DNA of 64,000 nt, taken from Agrypnia vestita (lineage: Eukaryota > Arthropoda > Insecta > Trichoptera > Phryganeidae). The notes under the pieces are model-generated. The model was not told where the DNA came from and made no database searches. It saw only the letters and a program-made list of their open reading frames with translations. Positions 41,791 through 53,934 of this stretch are shown here, one piece after another (the first letter of the stretch is position 1; every line of letters begins with the position of its first letter). The position numbers were made by a program, and so were the translations under genes. The stretch covers positions 85,819-149,818 of the forward strand of contig JADDOH010004243.1 in the NCBI GenBank assembly GCA_016648135.1, written 5' to 3'.

Positions 41791-43189
41791 TCACTATTGC
41801 TTCGGCTACATACATACGGCTAAATACGCGATTTTTATTTCTTTATTTGATTTTCCCACGTAAATAGAGGATTTTTTAGGCTTTCTGAACCATCATCAAT
41901 TTTTTTTATATAAAAAATAATATTTTGTAAATAAAATAACGCGGTATTTAATTGTTTCAGATTTAAGTACTTTTCACGACAGTGTAATTTTATATTATGA
42001 ATAATTTGATAAGGAGTACTTCAATGCTAATATTTTTTGTATGTAACTACACTTTTATATATTTTGACAGCCTATTATGACCTATATAGTCGAATTAATT
42101 GTCAATGTATTTGCAAAAATTTAATATAGAACGAAAAACAGCATATTTTATGAAAATTTCTGTAAAATTAATAATATCTGTATTAAAAAAATAAAAGAAT
42201 TAAATTTAAACTAAGCGGCCTAATTGTAATTAATATAAAATTCCATGAATTAAAGACTGTTTTTTCTCTTAGGTTGAGAACATCATTATTGGGCCCCAAG
42301 TTGGCTTATTTTCCAGATTCTCATTATAGAGGGATGCGAAGGGAATATAATCACTAATGAGATTAAGTATTTACTGCCCTTGAGTTTTCCAACAAACAAG
42401 CACTTTCTTGTCAGTTAACCATCAAATTTAATGATTTTCCTGGCCACTGAGCCGAACACTGACTCGTTACGAAGCAATTAACGTTTTAGGGGAATCCTTC
42501 GCATTACCCCGCGTATGCGGTTTAATGCGAATATGTGGTGTAAACTAATAAAAACAACCCTTGTATTTTTAACTTTAGTATATTTACATTGATTCGATAA
42601 TAAAACACCAAGAAATTATCTGAAAAATTGTAAAATAATCAGAATCGGATTCGTGGAAAACAAAGATAAAAAAGACCCAATTAAAAAAAATGATATAAAA
42701 TTTTCTGTATATTTTATCATTTCCTTCGTCATGTCAGTATTGACATAAATGCAGGCTTCAATCAGTTAAAACACGGCTTATAACACTCTAATGTCAACCT
42801 CTTGTGTGTGTCCAGCAAAGGCCTATAATAAATTGTTGGTGTCACGAATCACAGCCACGAATCCAACTACCATGATGCAAATAATGTTTGGCAGTTTAAA
42901 TGTTGGTATTTGAGGGAGATTGCTCACCCTTTCAAAAGCATATTCTCGTGTCGGCACATGGAATGTATTGTGTGGGCATGGTATGTATGAAATGAATTAG
43001 CGAAGGTAGGAATGAGCGGATGAATACAGGGTGAGAATGATATTCACGGTTTAACGATGCTATTTATTGTAACAGAGGGCGTTTTGTACAGGAATATCAC
43101 TTGCTATTGCTGTAGCGGTTGGTGACAGAGTTGTTGATATCTATGGCAGCCGGAACCGGGTTAGCTGCACCGAGCCCTGATTAATGGAT
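41791..43189. other. No recognisable gene
   Basis: AT-rich. 42780-43080 is less biased but yields no clear frame. Confidence 0.4.
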
Positions 43190-43840
43190 GCTGGCTCAGT
43201 GCATGCGGCTAGACTCGCGAAGGCTCCAGACCACCGCAATTCCATCTAACGTTATGGTCTTCTTTGGCCCAAAGTTGTGATAGACTCTTTAACCAATGTT
43301 TAGAGGACAGCCATACTCCAATGGATTGAAAAAGAGCTGTTATCATGCTTCTATACAAAGAAAAAGGATCGCGAATGATCATTAACCTATTAAGTTCTGT
43401 TGGCAAACTGTATGCGAGAATTTTGATAGAAAGAGTGAGGATGACAATGAAATAAAAAGTGTAGGATGTAAAAGGAGTGTTTGTGAGTAGAAGAGGATGC
43501 ATGGACCAGATTTTCACACTACGCCAGATGACTTAAAAGTTTTAGGCAAAGAAACCAAAAACTTTTTTGTGCCTTTGTGGATCTCCAAAATGCGTATGAG
43601 AAAGTGATAACACGAAAGTTATGGAAGTTGAGATGAAGAGTAAATTCATCCAGTTAATCGCATCATTGCACGAGGGAAGTAGTATTTGCGTCAGAATTAA
43701 TTAAGCATTCACATCATGGTTTTATTACAAAAGGTGTCAAACAGGGATGCGTAATGTAACCATGGCTTTTCAATCTGTATGTATATGGACAATTGCATGA
43801 AATAACTGAAGGAACTAGAAGTAGGAGCGAAAATGGATCA
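43190..43840 (+). pseudogene. Non-LTR reverse transcriptase fragment
   Basis: Reading through frameshifts: 'LWPKVVIDSLT', 'NLLSSVGKLYARILIERVR', 'FVSRRGCMDQIFTLRQMT', 'KPKTFLCL' and (other frame) 'FVDLQNAYEKV', 'LIASLHEGSSICVRIN', 'FTSWFYYK.GVKQGCV' and 'PWLFNLYM'. These are RT blocks around the fingers and palm: 'LLSS.GK', the 'F...R...DQIF.LRQ' block, the first catalytic Asp region 'FVDL..AYD', and 'G..QGC..SP.LFN.Y'. The YADD box is not reached before the sequence is lost. Many stops make it a pseudogene. Likely an insect L1/RTE/CR1-like element; the clade is undetermined. Confidence 0.7.
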
Positions 43841-44605
43841 TTACAATTTTTTTTTTGGTAACAATTTATATCTTTGAATATAATATTATATTCAGATATT
43901 GTTTTTTTGTTTTACAATTATTTTTTAATGAATAAAGATCAATACAATTATTGAAACTAATTCACACTGTGTAATCGGTAGTGCCGAACAATTACATAAG
44001 AATCGTTATTTTGTAAAAAAGTTTTAAGTTGTCCATCCGTAAAGCAATCCATTTCGACTAAATTTTCGATGATTTAACTCTCCCACGGAATCATTGCCAA
44101 CCCTGTTTAACTCACATATTTAAAAACCACGCAATAATATTTAATAATATGGACCTACCGAGATTTCCGGTTTCATAAACAAATATTTGACACTGTTCTC
44201 GCGGCATTGCGTAGTCGTACATTAATCATAACGACTGTTATTTTTTAATACGACTCGTACGCCCTTTGCACAAAAGGCGAATAGAGTCATCAGAAGCAAT
44301 TTACGCCGAACGGAGTTCAGCCGGCCGGTCTCCCGCCAGCGCCCACCGGATCCCGGCTGGATAGCGGGATTTACATTTGCATACAAGCGGGAAGGTGTGA
44401 TACGATCTGTAAATGTTTGTGAGCGCGCGCGAGCTCGGGCGAGTTATGACGGGACCGGCAGGGGCGCGACCAGTACACAAATTGTGAAGCGATAAAAAAT
44501 CACGAACGTCGTAAAACTGTAACAGCATTAAAAACGGTAGAAAATAATCGTATTTTAAAACTGAGGGTCGTTATGTGTATCAACTTGTATTATTGCTGAA
44601 CTACA
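43841..44605. other. No recognisable gene; GC-rich island at 44285-44515
   Basis: Sharp shift to CpG-rich sequence (GTTCAGCCGGCCGGTCTCCC, GAGCGCGCGCGAGCTCGGGC) between AT-rich flanks. No frame is convincing on either strand. Could be unique host or regulatory DNA. Confidence 0.4.
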
Positions 44606-45628
44606 CAGGGTTATTTGGAAAACTTAATAACCTCGCAGGGCTATATTCCTGCCTTGATTATGAGTCGAAAATGTTCAAGCTATTTTGACCTTGTGGCGGA
44701 TTCCACCACACGGGCAGCATCTGGCGGTCAGGGGGACCAACTGACCTACAGGCGGCGAGTGCCAAGACCGTCATTCCTGTTCCGCTCGCTCGACCGCCAA
44801 CACCATAGATAGACCCGAGAAACGCGTCGCGACTTTTCGGATTGTTACACGATCGACGTTTAGACTCGCGCGTACAAATATGTACTAACCTTAATCGAGT
44901 TCACGTTTACAGCAAACTCTTTACCTAACCATATATTAGCATCATCCAACTTACCTTTGTAACTATCTTGAATAAACTCCTTGTAAATTGTACATATGAC
45001 ATAAAGTGCTTCATTCCGTAGAAGTTAGCTACCTCGCAACGGCCCCACAGTCCTGAGCCAGCTGAGCTGCCAAAAGTAAGTACAAATCCGATATATACCC
45101 TAGAAACACTGTTTGCAGCCTCAAAGTGCGAACGATATTGGGATCTTATACACATTTCCCATAACCTAATATCAATAGTTAAGGAGATATGCGACATCAA
45201 AGTTTGCATGTTTTTTGCAATATTTATGACTTATTTTTTTAAAACCATGGACTATTATTACAGTAACTCATATCGATTACGAAAAATTCATTCGTTTCAA
45301 TACAAGTTAAATAAAATGATAAAAACCATGAAAAAAATGTAATTCTAATTGGAATGTTTTCCAATTGGAATTCGAAGGTTTTTATTTTTTTATTTGACTT
45401 GTATTACAGAGAATGAATTTTTCATATTCAATATCAGTTACTGTAATGATAGTTCAACGTTTTACAAAAAATAAGTCAGAAATATTTAAAAAAAATGCAA
45501 ACTTTGATGTCGCATATTCCCTAAGCTATTGATATTAGGTCATAATAGCTTGAACATTTTCGACTCATAATCAAGGCAGGAATATAGCCCTGCGAGGTTA
45601 TTAATGTTTTACAAATAACCCTGTATAT
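44606..45628. mobile_element. Complete foldback element, about 270-bp arms, split by a solo LTR
   Basis: Left end ACAGGGTTATTTGGAAAAC, right end the complement of ACAGGGTTATTTGTAAAACA. The arms meet at the TTGGAATGTTTTCCAATT centre near 45354. The right arm (45356-45628) is uninterrupted; the left arm is the same once 44692-45161 is removed. The element is nearly all inverted repeat with no coding capacity. A truncated relative is at 10257-10625. Confidence 0.85.
44692..45161. mobile_element. Solo LTR inside the foldback arm
   Basis: TGTGGCGGATTCC...TTTCCCA (TG...CA ends), flanked by TGACCT (44686-44691) and TAACCT (45162-45167). The empty site read from the opposite arm has one TGACCT, so the six bases are a target duplication with one later change. 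The interior is moderately GC-rich at the left, with AATAAA at about 44972. No internal retroviral sequence. Confidence 0.75.
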
Positions 45629-46194
45629 TACACTAACAGTTGAGCAATAGGCTATGCTGGCTGGCTATTGATGGCTGTCGGGCGGCCATTGCTAATTGCT
45701 TGCTCCTTGGCAGTACGTTTGGCTATGGTGACGGCTTTGCGGTTGGAAGTGACCGCCGCGCATTCAATCACAGTTGGAGTAAGCAAAATCGAACTTGGCA
45801 CGTGTTACATAAATAACACATATATTACTTTTATTCTTTGTTTTCTTTTTTTTTTTTATTCTACACATATTTACATACTAAACAATTATTCTACACATAT
45901 TTACACTTGGACTTATGACTCACTCAACTTTCACTAACATTGCACTTGATACTTTGTAGATACATAATTACTACCTTATGAAAATAAATATTACTGACGA
46001 ATTCAAAAAAATATTATAATTGTGTTCTATAACGCCACTCTGGGACAGGCGTAGCCTAGTAGAGTAGCATAATCCACAAATTTAACAAAAAAAAAGTATA
46101 ATTTATCTGATATTTTATTGTTAAATTGGTATTAAGTACCTTTATTTGTAGACAAGGATTTTTTTGAAATAAATAAAACATAATAATAATAACT
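45629..46194. other. No recognisable gene
   Basis: A short less AT-rich part (45650-45790), then AT-rich with a T run. Nothing supported. Confidence 0.4.
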
Positions 46195-46390
46195 TCCAAA
46201 ATTTGATAGATTTGGTGATCAATTGTGAGGGAAATTTGTGGATGTTATTTTGTATAAAGTGATCACTTAAGTCGGCCATACGAAGGTTCGTAAGCTCTAT
46301 AAAACACCCTAATACTTCCATACCTTCTTTCCCATATAAATAGCTTCGTATCTGTAAAACATCTATAATATATCTTCATTCAACGTGACT
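46195..46390. repeat. Dispersed repeat shared with 19370-19665
   Basis: CCAAAATTTGATAGAT, GTGATCACTTAAGTCGGCC, GTAAGCTCTATAAAACACC and TACTTCCATACCTTC follow the same order as in the other copy. Confidence 0.55.
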
Positions 46391-47494
46391 TAAATAATTA
46401 AATAAATATCTTACTTTCAAGGATGGAGGATTAATCAAATGATGTTTTAAGCACGTACCTGAAACAAACAAAATAATATTAATTTGTATTGAACAAAATA
46501 TGACATTTTAATTTGCAACTTAATCTTAAACCATAAAGATAATCTAAGACTTGAGGATTAATTAAAAAATGCAACTATGTGCAGACTACTGATTTTTTAC
46601 TATTGATTTTTAACATGGATACAATTCTATAATAATGGTTATTGTGTTTTCGGCTAAAATATCGATTTTAACCGTCACTGGTAAAGAGAAAATAATATTT
46701 GATATAAGGAAAAAAATACATGTGTTTTTATACAATTATACGCGCGTTAGAGGTTATACTTTTTTAGTATACATAAAAAACAACGTGCTGTCTAGTATAT
46801 TTTGCGTGGGATACAAACAACATAAACTAGAATAAACATCAATAACAATGGAAAATATATTTTTATTAAAATACTTCATGAAGAAAATGAACAAAAAAAA
46901 AACACAAGAATATTTTTATAATTATAAAAAATCTTTACAGAAGAGAATGAGATACCTACGTGTTCTGATTTATATACCGCTGGGAAATTACTTACTGTAA
47001 AACTAAAATTCAAACGTGTCTTAGAATTTTATAATATATTTTTAACGGGTTTAAGCTAGCGTAAAAGTAATTTTATATAATCTCCGAATTGTGAATGAAG
47101 ACCTTATTTATCCATAAATAACTTACATAAATTCATTTTATATTTTAAAGATACAACTAAAATCGTTGTTTCTGTCTATGAATACAATTTTAAAAGCATT
47201 TGGCAATTTCTTCAATTACACCCTTAACACAAAGATTAATTTATACGGACCCATTATTTAAATGATTATAATCTCTTGTACTCAAACAATAATTTTATTT
47301 GCTTTAACTATTAATTTGGTATCTTGAAAACGAGTGCAAATAATATTTAACTATTTTCCAATGTATTTCCTCATAACTATCAATTAAAACATACAAATAT
47401 AAAACTCGATTCCGATTTCGTAGAACTTTGGACTCTTGTAATTGATTTTTTCCAACACCGATTAGCTAGAGCTCTTAAACTTTCAAAATTTATG
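46391..47494. other. No recognisable gene
   Basis: Strongly AT-rich. No feature supported. Confidence 0.4.
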
Positions 47495-47498
47495 TTAA

Positions 47499-48383
47499 GG
47501 GGGGGGGGGGTTAGGTTTTTAACTTTTTTTTTTGCATTTTAATTTTAATGTTTTAAATGAATGTATAACATCGCAAGAATATCGTGTCAAAATTTCAAGT
47601 CAATCGGAGCAAAATTGACGAAATTATGAACATTTGAGCGATACCAGACTGATTTTCTATACCTGCTCGGGCAGCTAAGAGACGCGCTCACCTGAGGACT
47701 ACCGGACGTGTTATTTGTATTGGAAGAGTTTTGCGTAGACAAGGACAAAAAGATGCTGATGATGAAAGCTCTTTGCTGTGTGAACATGGCATCGACGATT
47801 ATGTGTAAGTATAAAATAAGTGTTGAGTTTTATTTTGAATTTTACAGTGTGCAAAACTTTAAAGCGTGTTCCCCACATGTCACGTTTTCAAAGTCGGTGT
47901 CCATCATAACTTCAAAACTACTGCACTGATCCTTTTGAAATTTTGAACACTATTTCTGTACATAATTTACAAGATAACGCTGGAGACTTTTTTTCAAATT
48001 TGTTATTAATTTTTATTTTTTAATAACAAATTAGTTGATATTTTTCGCAAAAAATCGCGTTTTTCCCTTCAAAATTTCAAAAAACCCTCCTAACGTTACC
48101 TGGAAAAACTTATTATCTAACGAATGAGCTTTGATTTTTTGATTTCAGATGATCTAGCACCGAGTTATGATGGACACCGTTATTCTACTTTTTTCCGAGA
48201 CACGTCCGAATAATTGCTGCCATTGCCGTATTTTTGAATATTTCGTCTTGAAAATTTTACACAATATTTTTCAAATGTCAACCTTCAATGTACCATTGAT
48301 TTTAATAAAGATATTTTAACTGTGTCGTCACAAAAAAATCACAAAAATATGCCTTTTCTGTACGAATTAACCTTACCCCCCCC
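47499..48383. mobile_element. TTAA-flanked non-autonomous element, copy 1 (885 bp)
   Basis: Starts with a long G run then TTAGGTTTTTAAC, and ends GAATTAACCTTACCCCCCCC, flanked by TTAA on both sides (47495-47498, 48384-48387). TTAA duplication is typical of piggyBac-type transposition, but the termini are not the usual CCC(T/A), so the class is inference. A ~250-bp segment (about 47550-47800), absent from copy 2, ends exactly before GTAAGTATAAAATAAG. Confidence 0.7.
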
Positions 48384-48387
48384 TTAA

Positions 48388-48987
48388 GTGGATGTTTATA
48401 GATTATAAAATCATATTAGACATAATTTCGTCATTATTTAGATTAAAATTAATAATCACGTCACCCACAAGCAAACGAATTCGTCAATTCATTTTAAACT
48501 TAAAAAACGTGTTAAATAGCTGCATTCTGTATGGGTAATGTTGAAAAATCAATAATTGTTTGCAAACAAAGCGAATAAAAGAATGTCTTCTATTTTTTTT
48601 TACTTGTTTTTAAATACGCGTTACGTCAATATACTAACTATTTTCAAACTAAGCTAATGGCTTGTGACCAAAAACCAAACCGAGCATGATTAATTTCTAC
48701 AATAAAATAAAATCTGATAATGAAATTTATGTCTCACTGAATGAGAATATCAATACTCTATAGGTACCCGGGTAACCTGGATAGTAATTAGAGGACTTAA
48801 TGAGTTTAAAGTCATATAAAATATCTTTTTTTTTTTAATTACATCAAACAATACATAAATCCATGTCAAATACCTCAAATAATGAGGATCCGGGCCGACA
48901 AAAGCATCAAGGGTTTATGAATAAAATTATCTTAAATTGAGGTCGGAAATGGATACCCGGATGCCCGGATAGTAACATAAGGGTTAA
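48388..48987. other. No gene; contains a short SINE S1 piece
   Basis: 48613-48675 is a body fragment of SINE S1 (ACGTCAATATA, CAAACTAAGCTAATGGC). The rest is AT-rich and unassigned. Confidence 0.45.
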
Positions 48988-49170
48988 ATACGCGTCACGT
49001 CAATATAGTTAGTATTTTTCAAACTAAGCTAAAGGCTTGTGCCATGAAAGTAGGTAGTAGGAAATTAACCGCTGGTCTCCTGAAATGGGGCTTATTTCCA
49101 CGAATACTGGATCACTAAGCGAGTATCTTATCCATTAGACCATCTTAATCACCAACTAAAGCCATTGTTA
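48988..49170 (-). mobile_element. tRNA-derived SINE (family S1)
   Basis: On the minus strand: an A-box-like TGGTCTAATGGATAAGATAC, then a degraded B box region, then the S1 body (AGCACAAGCC-like, TTTAGCTTAGTTTGAAAA, TATTGACGTGACGCGTATT). 3' end at 48988. Confidence 0.6.
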
Positions 49171-49309
49171 TATTTTTTTTTTTTTATATAATATATTCAC
49201 TAAGATACCTAAAACACCTAACACGAACATATTTCCATGTTTACTAGCCGTAAAAAATCACGGAACATAGTTTAAGTATGACTTATTTATTTTTACATAA
49301 TAAACTGCC

Positions 49310-49445
49310 GTCCGCGTTCGTGGTTCGAATGTTTCTCCAGCCATGTAATTTCGTTTCTTAGCCATGAATTTCAGGAAGTTACGGACTTACGAGATAGACG
49401 GACAACGAAATAATTATATTTAGATCAGATGGACAGAGTAATGTA
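49310..49445 (+). mobile_element. SINE S2 fragment
   Basis: GTGGTTCGAATG (B box-like), then AGCCATGAATTTC, AAGTTACGGACTTACGAGA and TAGACGGACAAC parallel the minus-strand SINE at 28985-29215. Confidence 0.5.
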
Positions 49446-49854
49446 AATGCAATTTGATAAATTTTAAAATACATCTGTGCTTTGCTACTGTTTTGTTGAT
49501 GACTTTAAGAGAATTCGTCAAATTACCTGAAATGCACTAGTATAAAGTTTAAAAATAAAGTATGATGTGAAATAAGTAATAACTTTCAGTCAAAAGACAG
49601 CAACCCTAATATTTACTCAGATTTTGCGATTCACGTTAAAATACGTGTTGGGAAACTCGAATGTGTATACGAAGAGATTAACTGCTTAAACAGGGTTGAC
49701 AAATAATTTTATTAATAGTAAATAAAAAAATTTTTTATAGAGTTCGTAGTGCTTAGTTCTAGTAGAAGAGAATTACCATTTATTTTCCAAGAATACCTTC
49801 TTTTTTACAATATACCTAAATATGTTACAATGTTACAAAAAGTAATACCAGTAG
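49446..49854. other. No recognisable gene
   Basis: AT-rich, nothing definable. Confidence 0.4.
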
Positions 49855-50290
49855 AATCAAAGATGAGCAAGTACTCTCTAATGGTGGAGAAAGTTCAAAA
49901 GAAATTTCTGAGATAACTCTCATGTAGATCGAGCCAAGGATAAGGCATTATCCTTGGCTCGACTCAACCGAGTTTCTCCAGGGTATGCATAGCTACAATA
50001 GTTTAGAGACTAGAAGGAATGTGTATTTGATTACACATTTTTATCGATTGTTGCGCGGTATGATCGATAATCCTAAAATTATGTGGAGCATTGGTTTGTA
50101 CGTTCCTGACAATTACCTTAGACATCGTCAGCACAGATTGTTTCACATTCCAATATACAGGACCAACCTGCCGATGGTTGTGTCTAATGGAAGAGCCACC
50201 GCTTTGCTGAACATATCGCTTTAGTATTGATATATTCCATGTGTCTGAAGGGGTTTTCTGAAGCAGGATTCTCCTACACCTTTGACCAAA
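49855..50290 (+). pseudogene. Non-LTR retrotransposon ORF2 C-terminal fragment
   Basis: 'SLMVEKVQKKFLR' (about 49872-49912) corresponds to the LE.VQ.KF.R box that precedes the C-terminus. After the hairpin at 49929-49962 comes STEF-like sequence in another frame, then 49985-50222 encodes SLETRRNVYLITHFYRLLRG, 'YVPDNYLRHRQHRLFHIPIYRTNLPMVVSNGRATALLNISL'. It matches 4785-5195 residue for residue over most of its length, so both derive from one element type. No RT domain; dead copy. Confidence 0.7.
49929..49962. repeat. Perfect 15-bp-arm hairpin with 4-nt loop
   Basis: TCGAGCCAAGGATAA (49929-49943), loop GGCA, exact complement (49948-49962), inside the retroposon fragment. Confidence 0.95.
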
Positions 50291-50515
50291 CTTTATGTTA
50301 TTTTTAATTAATTAAATATTATTATTTTGATAAATATACTTTCATATTATGTATGCCATGAACACTTAGTTTGCAATGTACATATTATTAAATAAATTGA
50401 ATAATATTATCAAAGGATTAAGAATTAATATTGAAGAGATTATTATACTTCTCCTGTCAATGGGACATTATGTTACTCTCGAAACTTAAGTAGTACAATA
50501 TAAAAATATCATTAA

Positions 50516-51317
50516 CCCTTAAAGGCTACAATGGGATTTTTACACCCAGATCACTTTATTTTATTCCTTTAATTTTTTCGTTTTTAACGCAGCGCTTTGA
50601 GATTCCGCGTATTCTCCTATTATGATGTGAAAAACAGTAGCCCTCAAATACGTGGGATGCTGGGATGTACGCGAGTGCAGGTTCAGAGATACACTCAAAA
50701 CCCGGTGTTTTTACAACCTTTGTAGCCTTAGAGGGCTACTGATTTGAACCGTAAGTAATAAAAAATGTATGTGTTCTTAGTATTTATTTGCGTATTATGT
50801 TAAGAGGTAAGGGCAAGTAAAATAAAGCACGAAGAAAATCTAAAAGGAGACAAAAAATTTACCACTAAATGCCCAAATTCTTCGCGTTCATGTTTATGCG
50901 TGTTTAGAAGCACAATTCAATTTAGGAATAGGTGTAGATTCTCATACTTTTATGTCTAAATTATTCTGAAAAAAGTTTTTTGTTCCTTTTTATATTTTTT
51001 TACTTACATAAGAGATAGTTTTTTCACATTTCGATTCAACAAATTCAATATGTTTTATTAGATATTAAGTTAAAATGTACCAAATAAGACAACATGAAGT
51101 GTTCAAAAGAAAATAAAAAGACTGATTTCAATTAAACAACTACGCTTTTTTTCCATTTTCCTTCAAATTTTTGATGATTTAGCCAACTCTTTTTTCATTA
51201 GCAATCAAATTGTTTTTTTTTAATGAAATAAATAATATAAATTTATATTATTTAATAAAAAGATTTTAAATATCTGCACATACATACAGTATGCAAATTC
51301 ATTATAGCCTCCAAGGG
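50516..51317. mobile_element. piggyBac-like non-autonomous element (802 bp)
   Basis: TTAA at 50512-50515 and 51318-51321. Termini CCCTTAAAGGCTACAATG and, inverted, CCCTTGGAGGCTATAATG (15 of 18 matching) begin with CCC as in piggyBac. The interior is AT-rich, with a second inverted motif (GTAGCCCTC, then GAGGGCTAC). No transposase. Confidence 0.75.
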
Positions 51318-51321
51318 TTAA

Positions 51322-51838
51322 ACTCATATAGAAGTAGCAAAGTTAACGAGATTGAACAGGAATAAGGAGGGTGTTAGACCGAGCCGCTAGAGATAGGGAG
51401 ATGAACTCTCAAGTGATAGTCAACGTTGGAGAAACCTCACACGATACTAGGAGAAGAAGGAAGAATAAGTTATAAAACACTGAAGAATGTTTCCTGGTAC
51501 TAGAGTGACATCATCAACATTTATGAAATATATTAAAAAATCTTATAAAATAGCACCATGATTGGACGTAGTTCAGCTGAAAGAGTCCAATCCATAAAAT
51601 GCTAAAAATAAGTTTAATACGGGCAAATAAAGGTTTTTAGTGTTATAGTTTTTTTTGTAAATTCAGCGTTATGAATTGAGAAAATTCAATATTTAAAATT
51701 GCTTTATCATTAGTTAATATTAATTTAATATGCACCCATGATAATAAATACTGTTTTATCCAAAATAGACAAACTTCTTTATATGAGTAAATTAAAAACA
51801 AAAACGACAACTGATTAAGCAAACAAATATCTTATATA
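51322..51838. other. No gene; possible retroposon end at 51355-51470
   Basis: 51390-51465 can read 'RAARDREMNSQVIVN' followed by GGAGAAGAAGGAAGAA, reminiscent of a non-LTR end with GAA-rich tail. Too short to call firmly. Confidence 0.35.
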
Positions 51839-53119
51839 TTAGGTCCTTACATATGAAATTGACGTTTAGTGTGGGAGGAACATAAAGCCGATTTTTTTTA
51901 TTATAATATATTTATTTAATCAAAGTATGTACCATTGCTATCTATGCACTTTTGCCACCTCATAGGTAGTTCATCGATCCCTTTACTATAAAAACCATTC
52001 GGACGGGAATCAATAAAATCTTTGAAGGTGGTTTTGACTGCCCCATCGGAGTTGAATTTTTTCCTTTGCAAGAAGTTATCCAAATTTCGAAAAAAATGGT
52101 AATCTGTTGGGGCAAGGTCCGAAGAGTACGGTGGATGTCTTAGACATTCCAATTGAAGCTCCTCTAATTTGGTAGCCGTCTGTTGTGCAGTGTGTGGTCT
52201 AGCGTTATCATGAAGCAGCAGTGGCCTAGAGCGATTAACCAGCCTCGGTTGTTTAGCAGCTAGCTTTTCCATCATGGTTTGCAGTTGCTGACAATAGACA
52301 TCTGCCGTAATCGTCTGGCCAGATTTAAGAAAGCTGTAGTGAACGACACCAGCACTAGTCCACCAAACGCTCACAAGTAACTTTTTTGGAGTCAATTTCG
52401 CTTGGGGCATGGTTTGGCTGGTTCGGCAGGGTTCAGCCATTGCGATGAGCGCTTCCGATTATCGTACAGGATCCACTTTTCATCACAGGTAATGATTCGA
52501 TTTAAATCCCTTCATTATTGTGCCGGTTGAGTAATGCAACGCAGCAGTCAACGCGCGTTTGTTGATTTGCTTCACTCAATTCGTGGGTACCCACCTTTCA
52601 AGCTTTTTCACCTTACCAATTTGCTTCAAGTGGATTAAAACAGTTTTATCACTAACACCGCAGCCTGCAGCTAACTCGGATGTGGTTTGCGATGGATCCG
52701 CTTCCACAATAGCCTTCAATTCTGCATTATCAACTTTGGTCTCCGGCCGTCCACGGGGCTTGTTCTGCAGGTCGAAATTTCCAGAACGAAAACGTTGGAA
52801 CCAAAACGCACTGTGTTTTCTTTTGCGGCACCGTCGCCATACACATCATTAATCCTTCGAGCCGTTTCTGCAGCACTGGTGCCACGGTGGAACTCGTACT
52901 CGTAAATAACGCGATATTTCAAGTTTTTCATTTTGTAAACTGAGTGACGCAAAGAAAAAAACAATTGAGGAAAAAACAAATGAATTATAATTTTCAAAAC
53001 ACAAATACATGAGTAAATAGCTGTATAAATTTGGATTTGGAATTCCTAACCAAAGAGAAGATATTTGAGATCAAATTTGCCAGTACGGCAAAACGCCAAT
53101 TTCATATGTAAGGACCTAA
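51839..53119 (-). mobile_element. mariner element, cecropia-type, copy 3 (1281 bp)
   Basis: The terminal repeats are identical to copy 2 at the right end and flanked by TA (51837-51838, 53120-53121). Full length apart from single-base losses. Confidence 0.95.
51916..52931 (-). pseudogene. mariner transposase with several single-base deletions
   Basis: From Met at 52931 the frame breaks after VRF (one A missing near 52806), again near 52587 (GTGGGTACC for GTGAGGTACC) and near 52505 (AAA for AAAA). The C-terminal part 52440-51916 is open and keeps LLHDNARPHTA and the D34D partner in PYSSDLAPTD. At the junction where copy 1 shifts frame, this copy has one T fewer and, 16 bases on, one T more. 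Most losses sit in homopolymers, so some could be sequence errors. Confidence 0.85.
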
Positions 53120-53121
53120 TA

Positions 53122-53489
53122 TATAAAGATAAATATAATATAAAGTAAAAAGCAAGTAATAAAAGGCAGAAACATTAGAAAAACGTAATATAATAGAAAT
53201 TTAAAAACAAAAAACGTAATAATGTAGAGTGAAAAGATATAGCACAAGCTTTGAAAGTCATATTATACTAAAAATTATACATATTTGTTAAATCATTAGC
53301 GTTTTGAAGGTATATACAATTATTACAACGGAGGGCTTATTACAAGTTATTTATTATCGCAGATTTTACAACCATCCACAAAATTTTGTGAATCAGTTAA
53401 AAAGGGTTACCGGAATACAATATTACAATATTATTTCTATATAAAATATTGCAATAAAGAAATTCCATGATAGCGAGACGAGTAGTAGA
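53122..53489. other. No recognisable gene
   Basis: AT-rich flank of the mariner copy. Confidence 0.45.
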
Positions 53490-53690
53490 TAAATGGGGAC
53501 AAGGAAGGTGTGGTGGTCTAGACCCATCACGTATATAGCCGCACGCATCGAGCTGGCACCCACCAATCAGAGGCTCGAAGCGGCTAAAGAGAGCCCGGGC
53601 GCCATCAGAACAACCACTCTTTCGCCGATCGCCGTAGACATAGCAAGCAATATTTTATGTACCCAATGCGTCAAAAAATTTATATAAATA
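53490..53690. repeat. Dispersed repeat shared with 21662-21990 (inverted)
   Basis: CTCTTTCGCCGATCGCCGTA, CACCAATCAGAGGCTCG and GTGGTCTAGACCC match the other copy in reverse order. Ends near GTACCCAATGCGTC. Confidence 0.45.
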
Positions 53691-53794
53691 AATTACCACT
53701 TTTAATCGTGAGTATAGACTACACCCTGTCCATTATTATAACCATCTACATATCCTACTTCTGCTTAAAAAGCTCAGATTATTTAGGCTCCTAT

Positions 53795-53890
53795 CTTCTA
53801 ATATCTGGTTAAGTTGGTTATGCCAAGACTTTCGCGGCCACCCTTTCTTTTTGGCACCGTCAACATTTCGCAATAATATGATGCGTCATA
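53795..53890 (-). pseudogene. Short non-LTR fragment (12695/22595 family)
   Basis: ATCTGGTTAAGTTGGTTATG and TTTCGCGGCCACCCTTTCTT, then TGGCACCGTCAAC match the minus-strand fragment 55508-55875 (complement of the DGTRKRGRP..TW segment). Confidence 0.55.
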
Positions 53891-53934
53891 TAGTATTTCT
53901 TTCAACCCTGTTGAAACAAATACTATATGACAAA

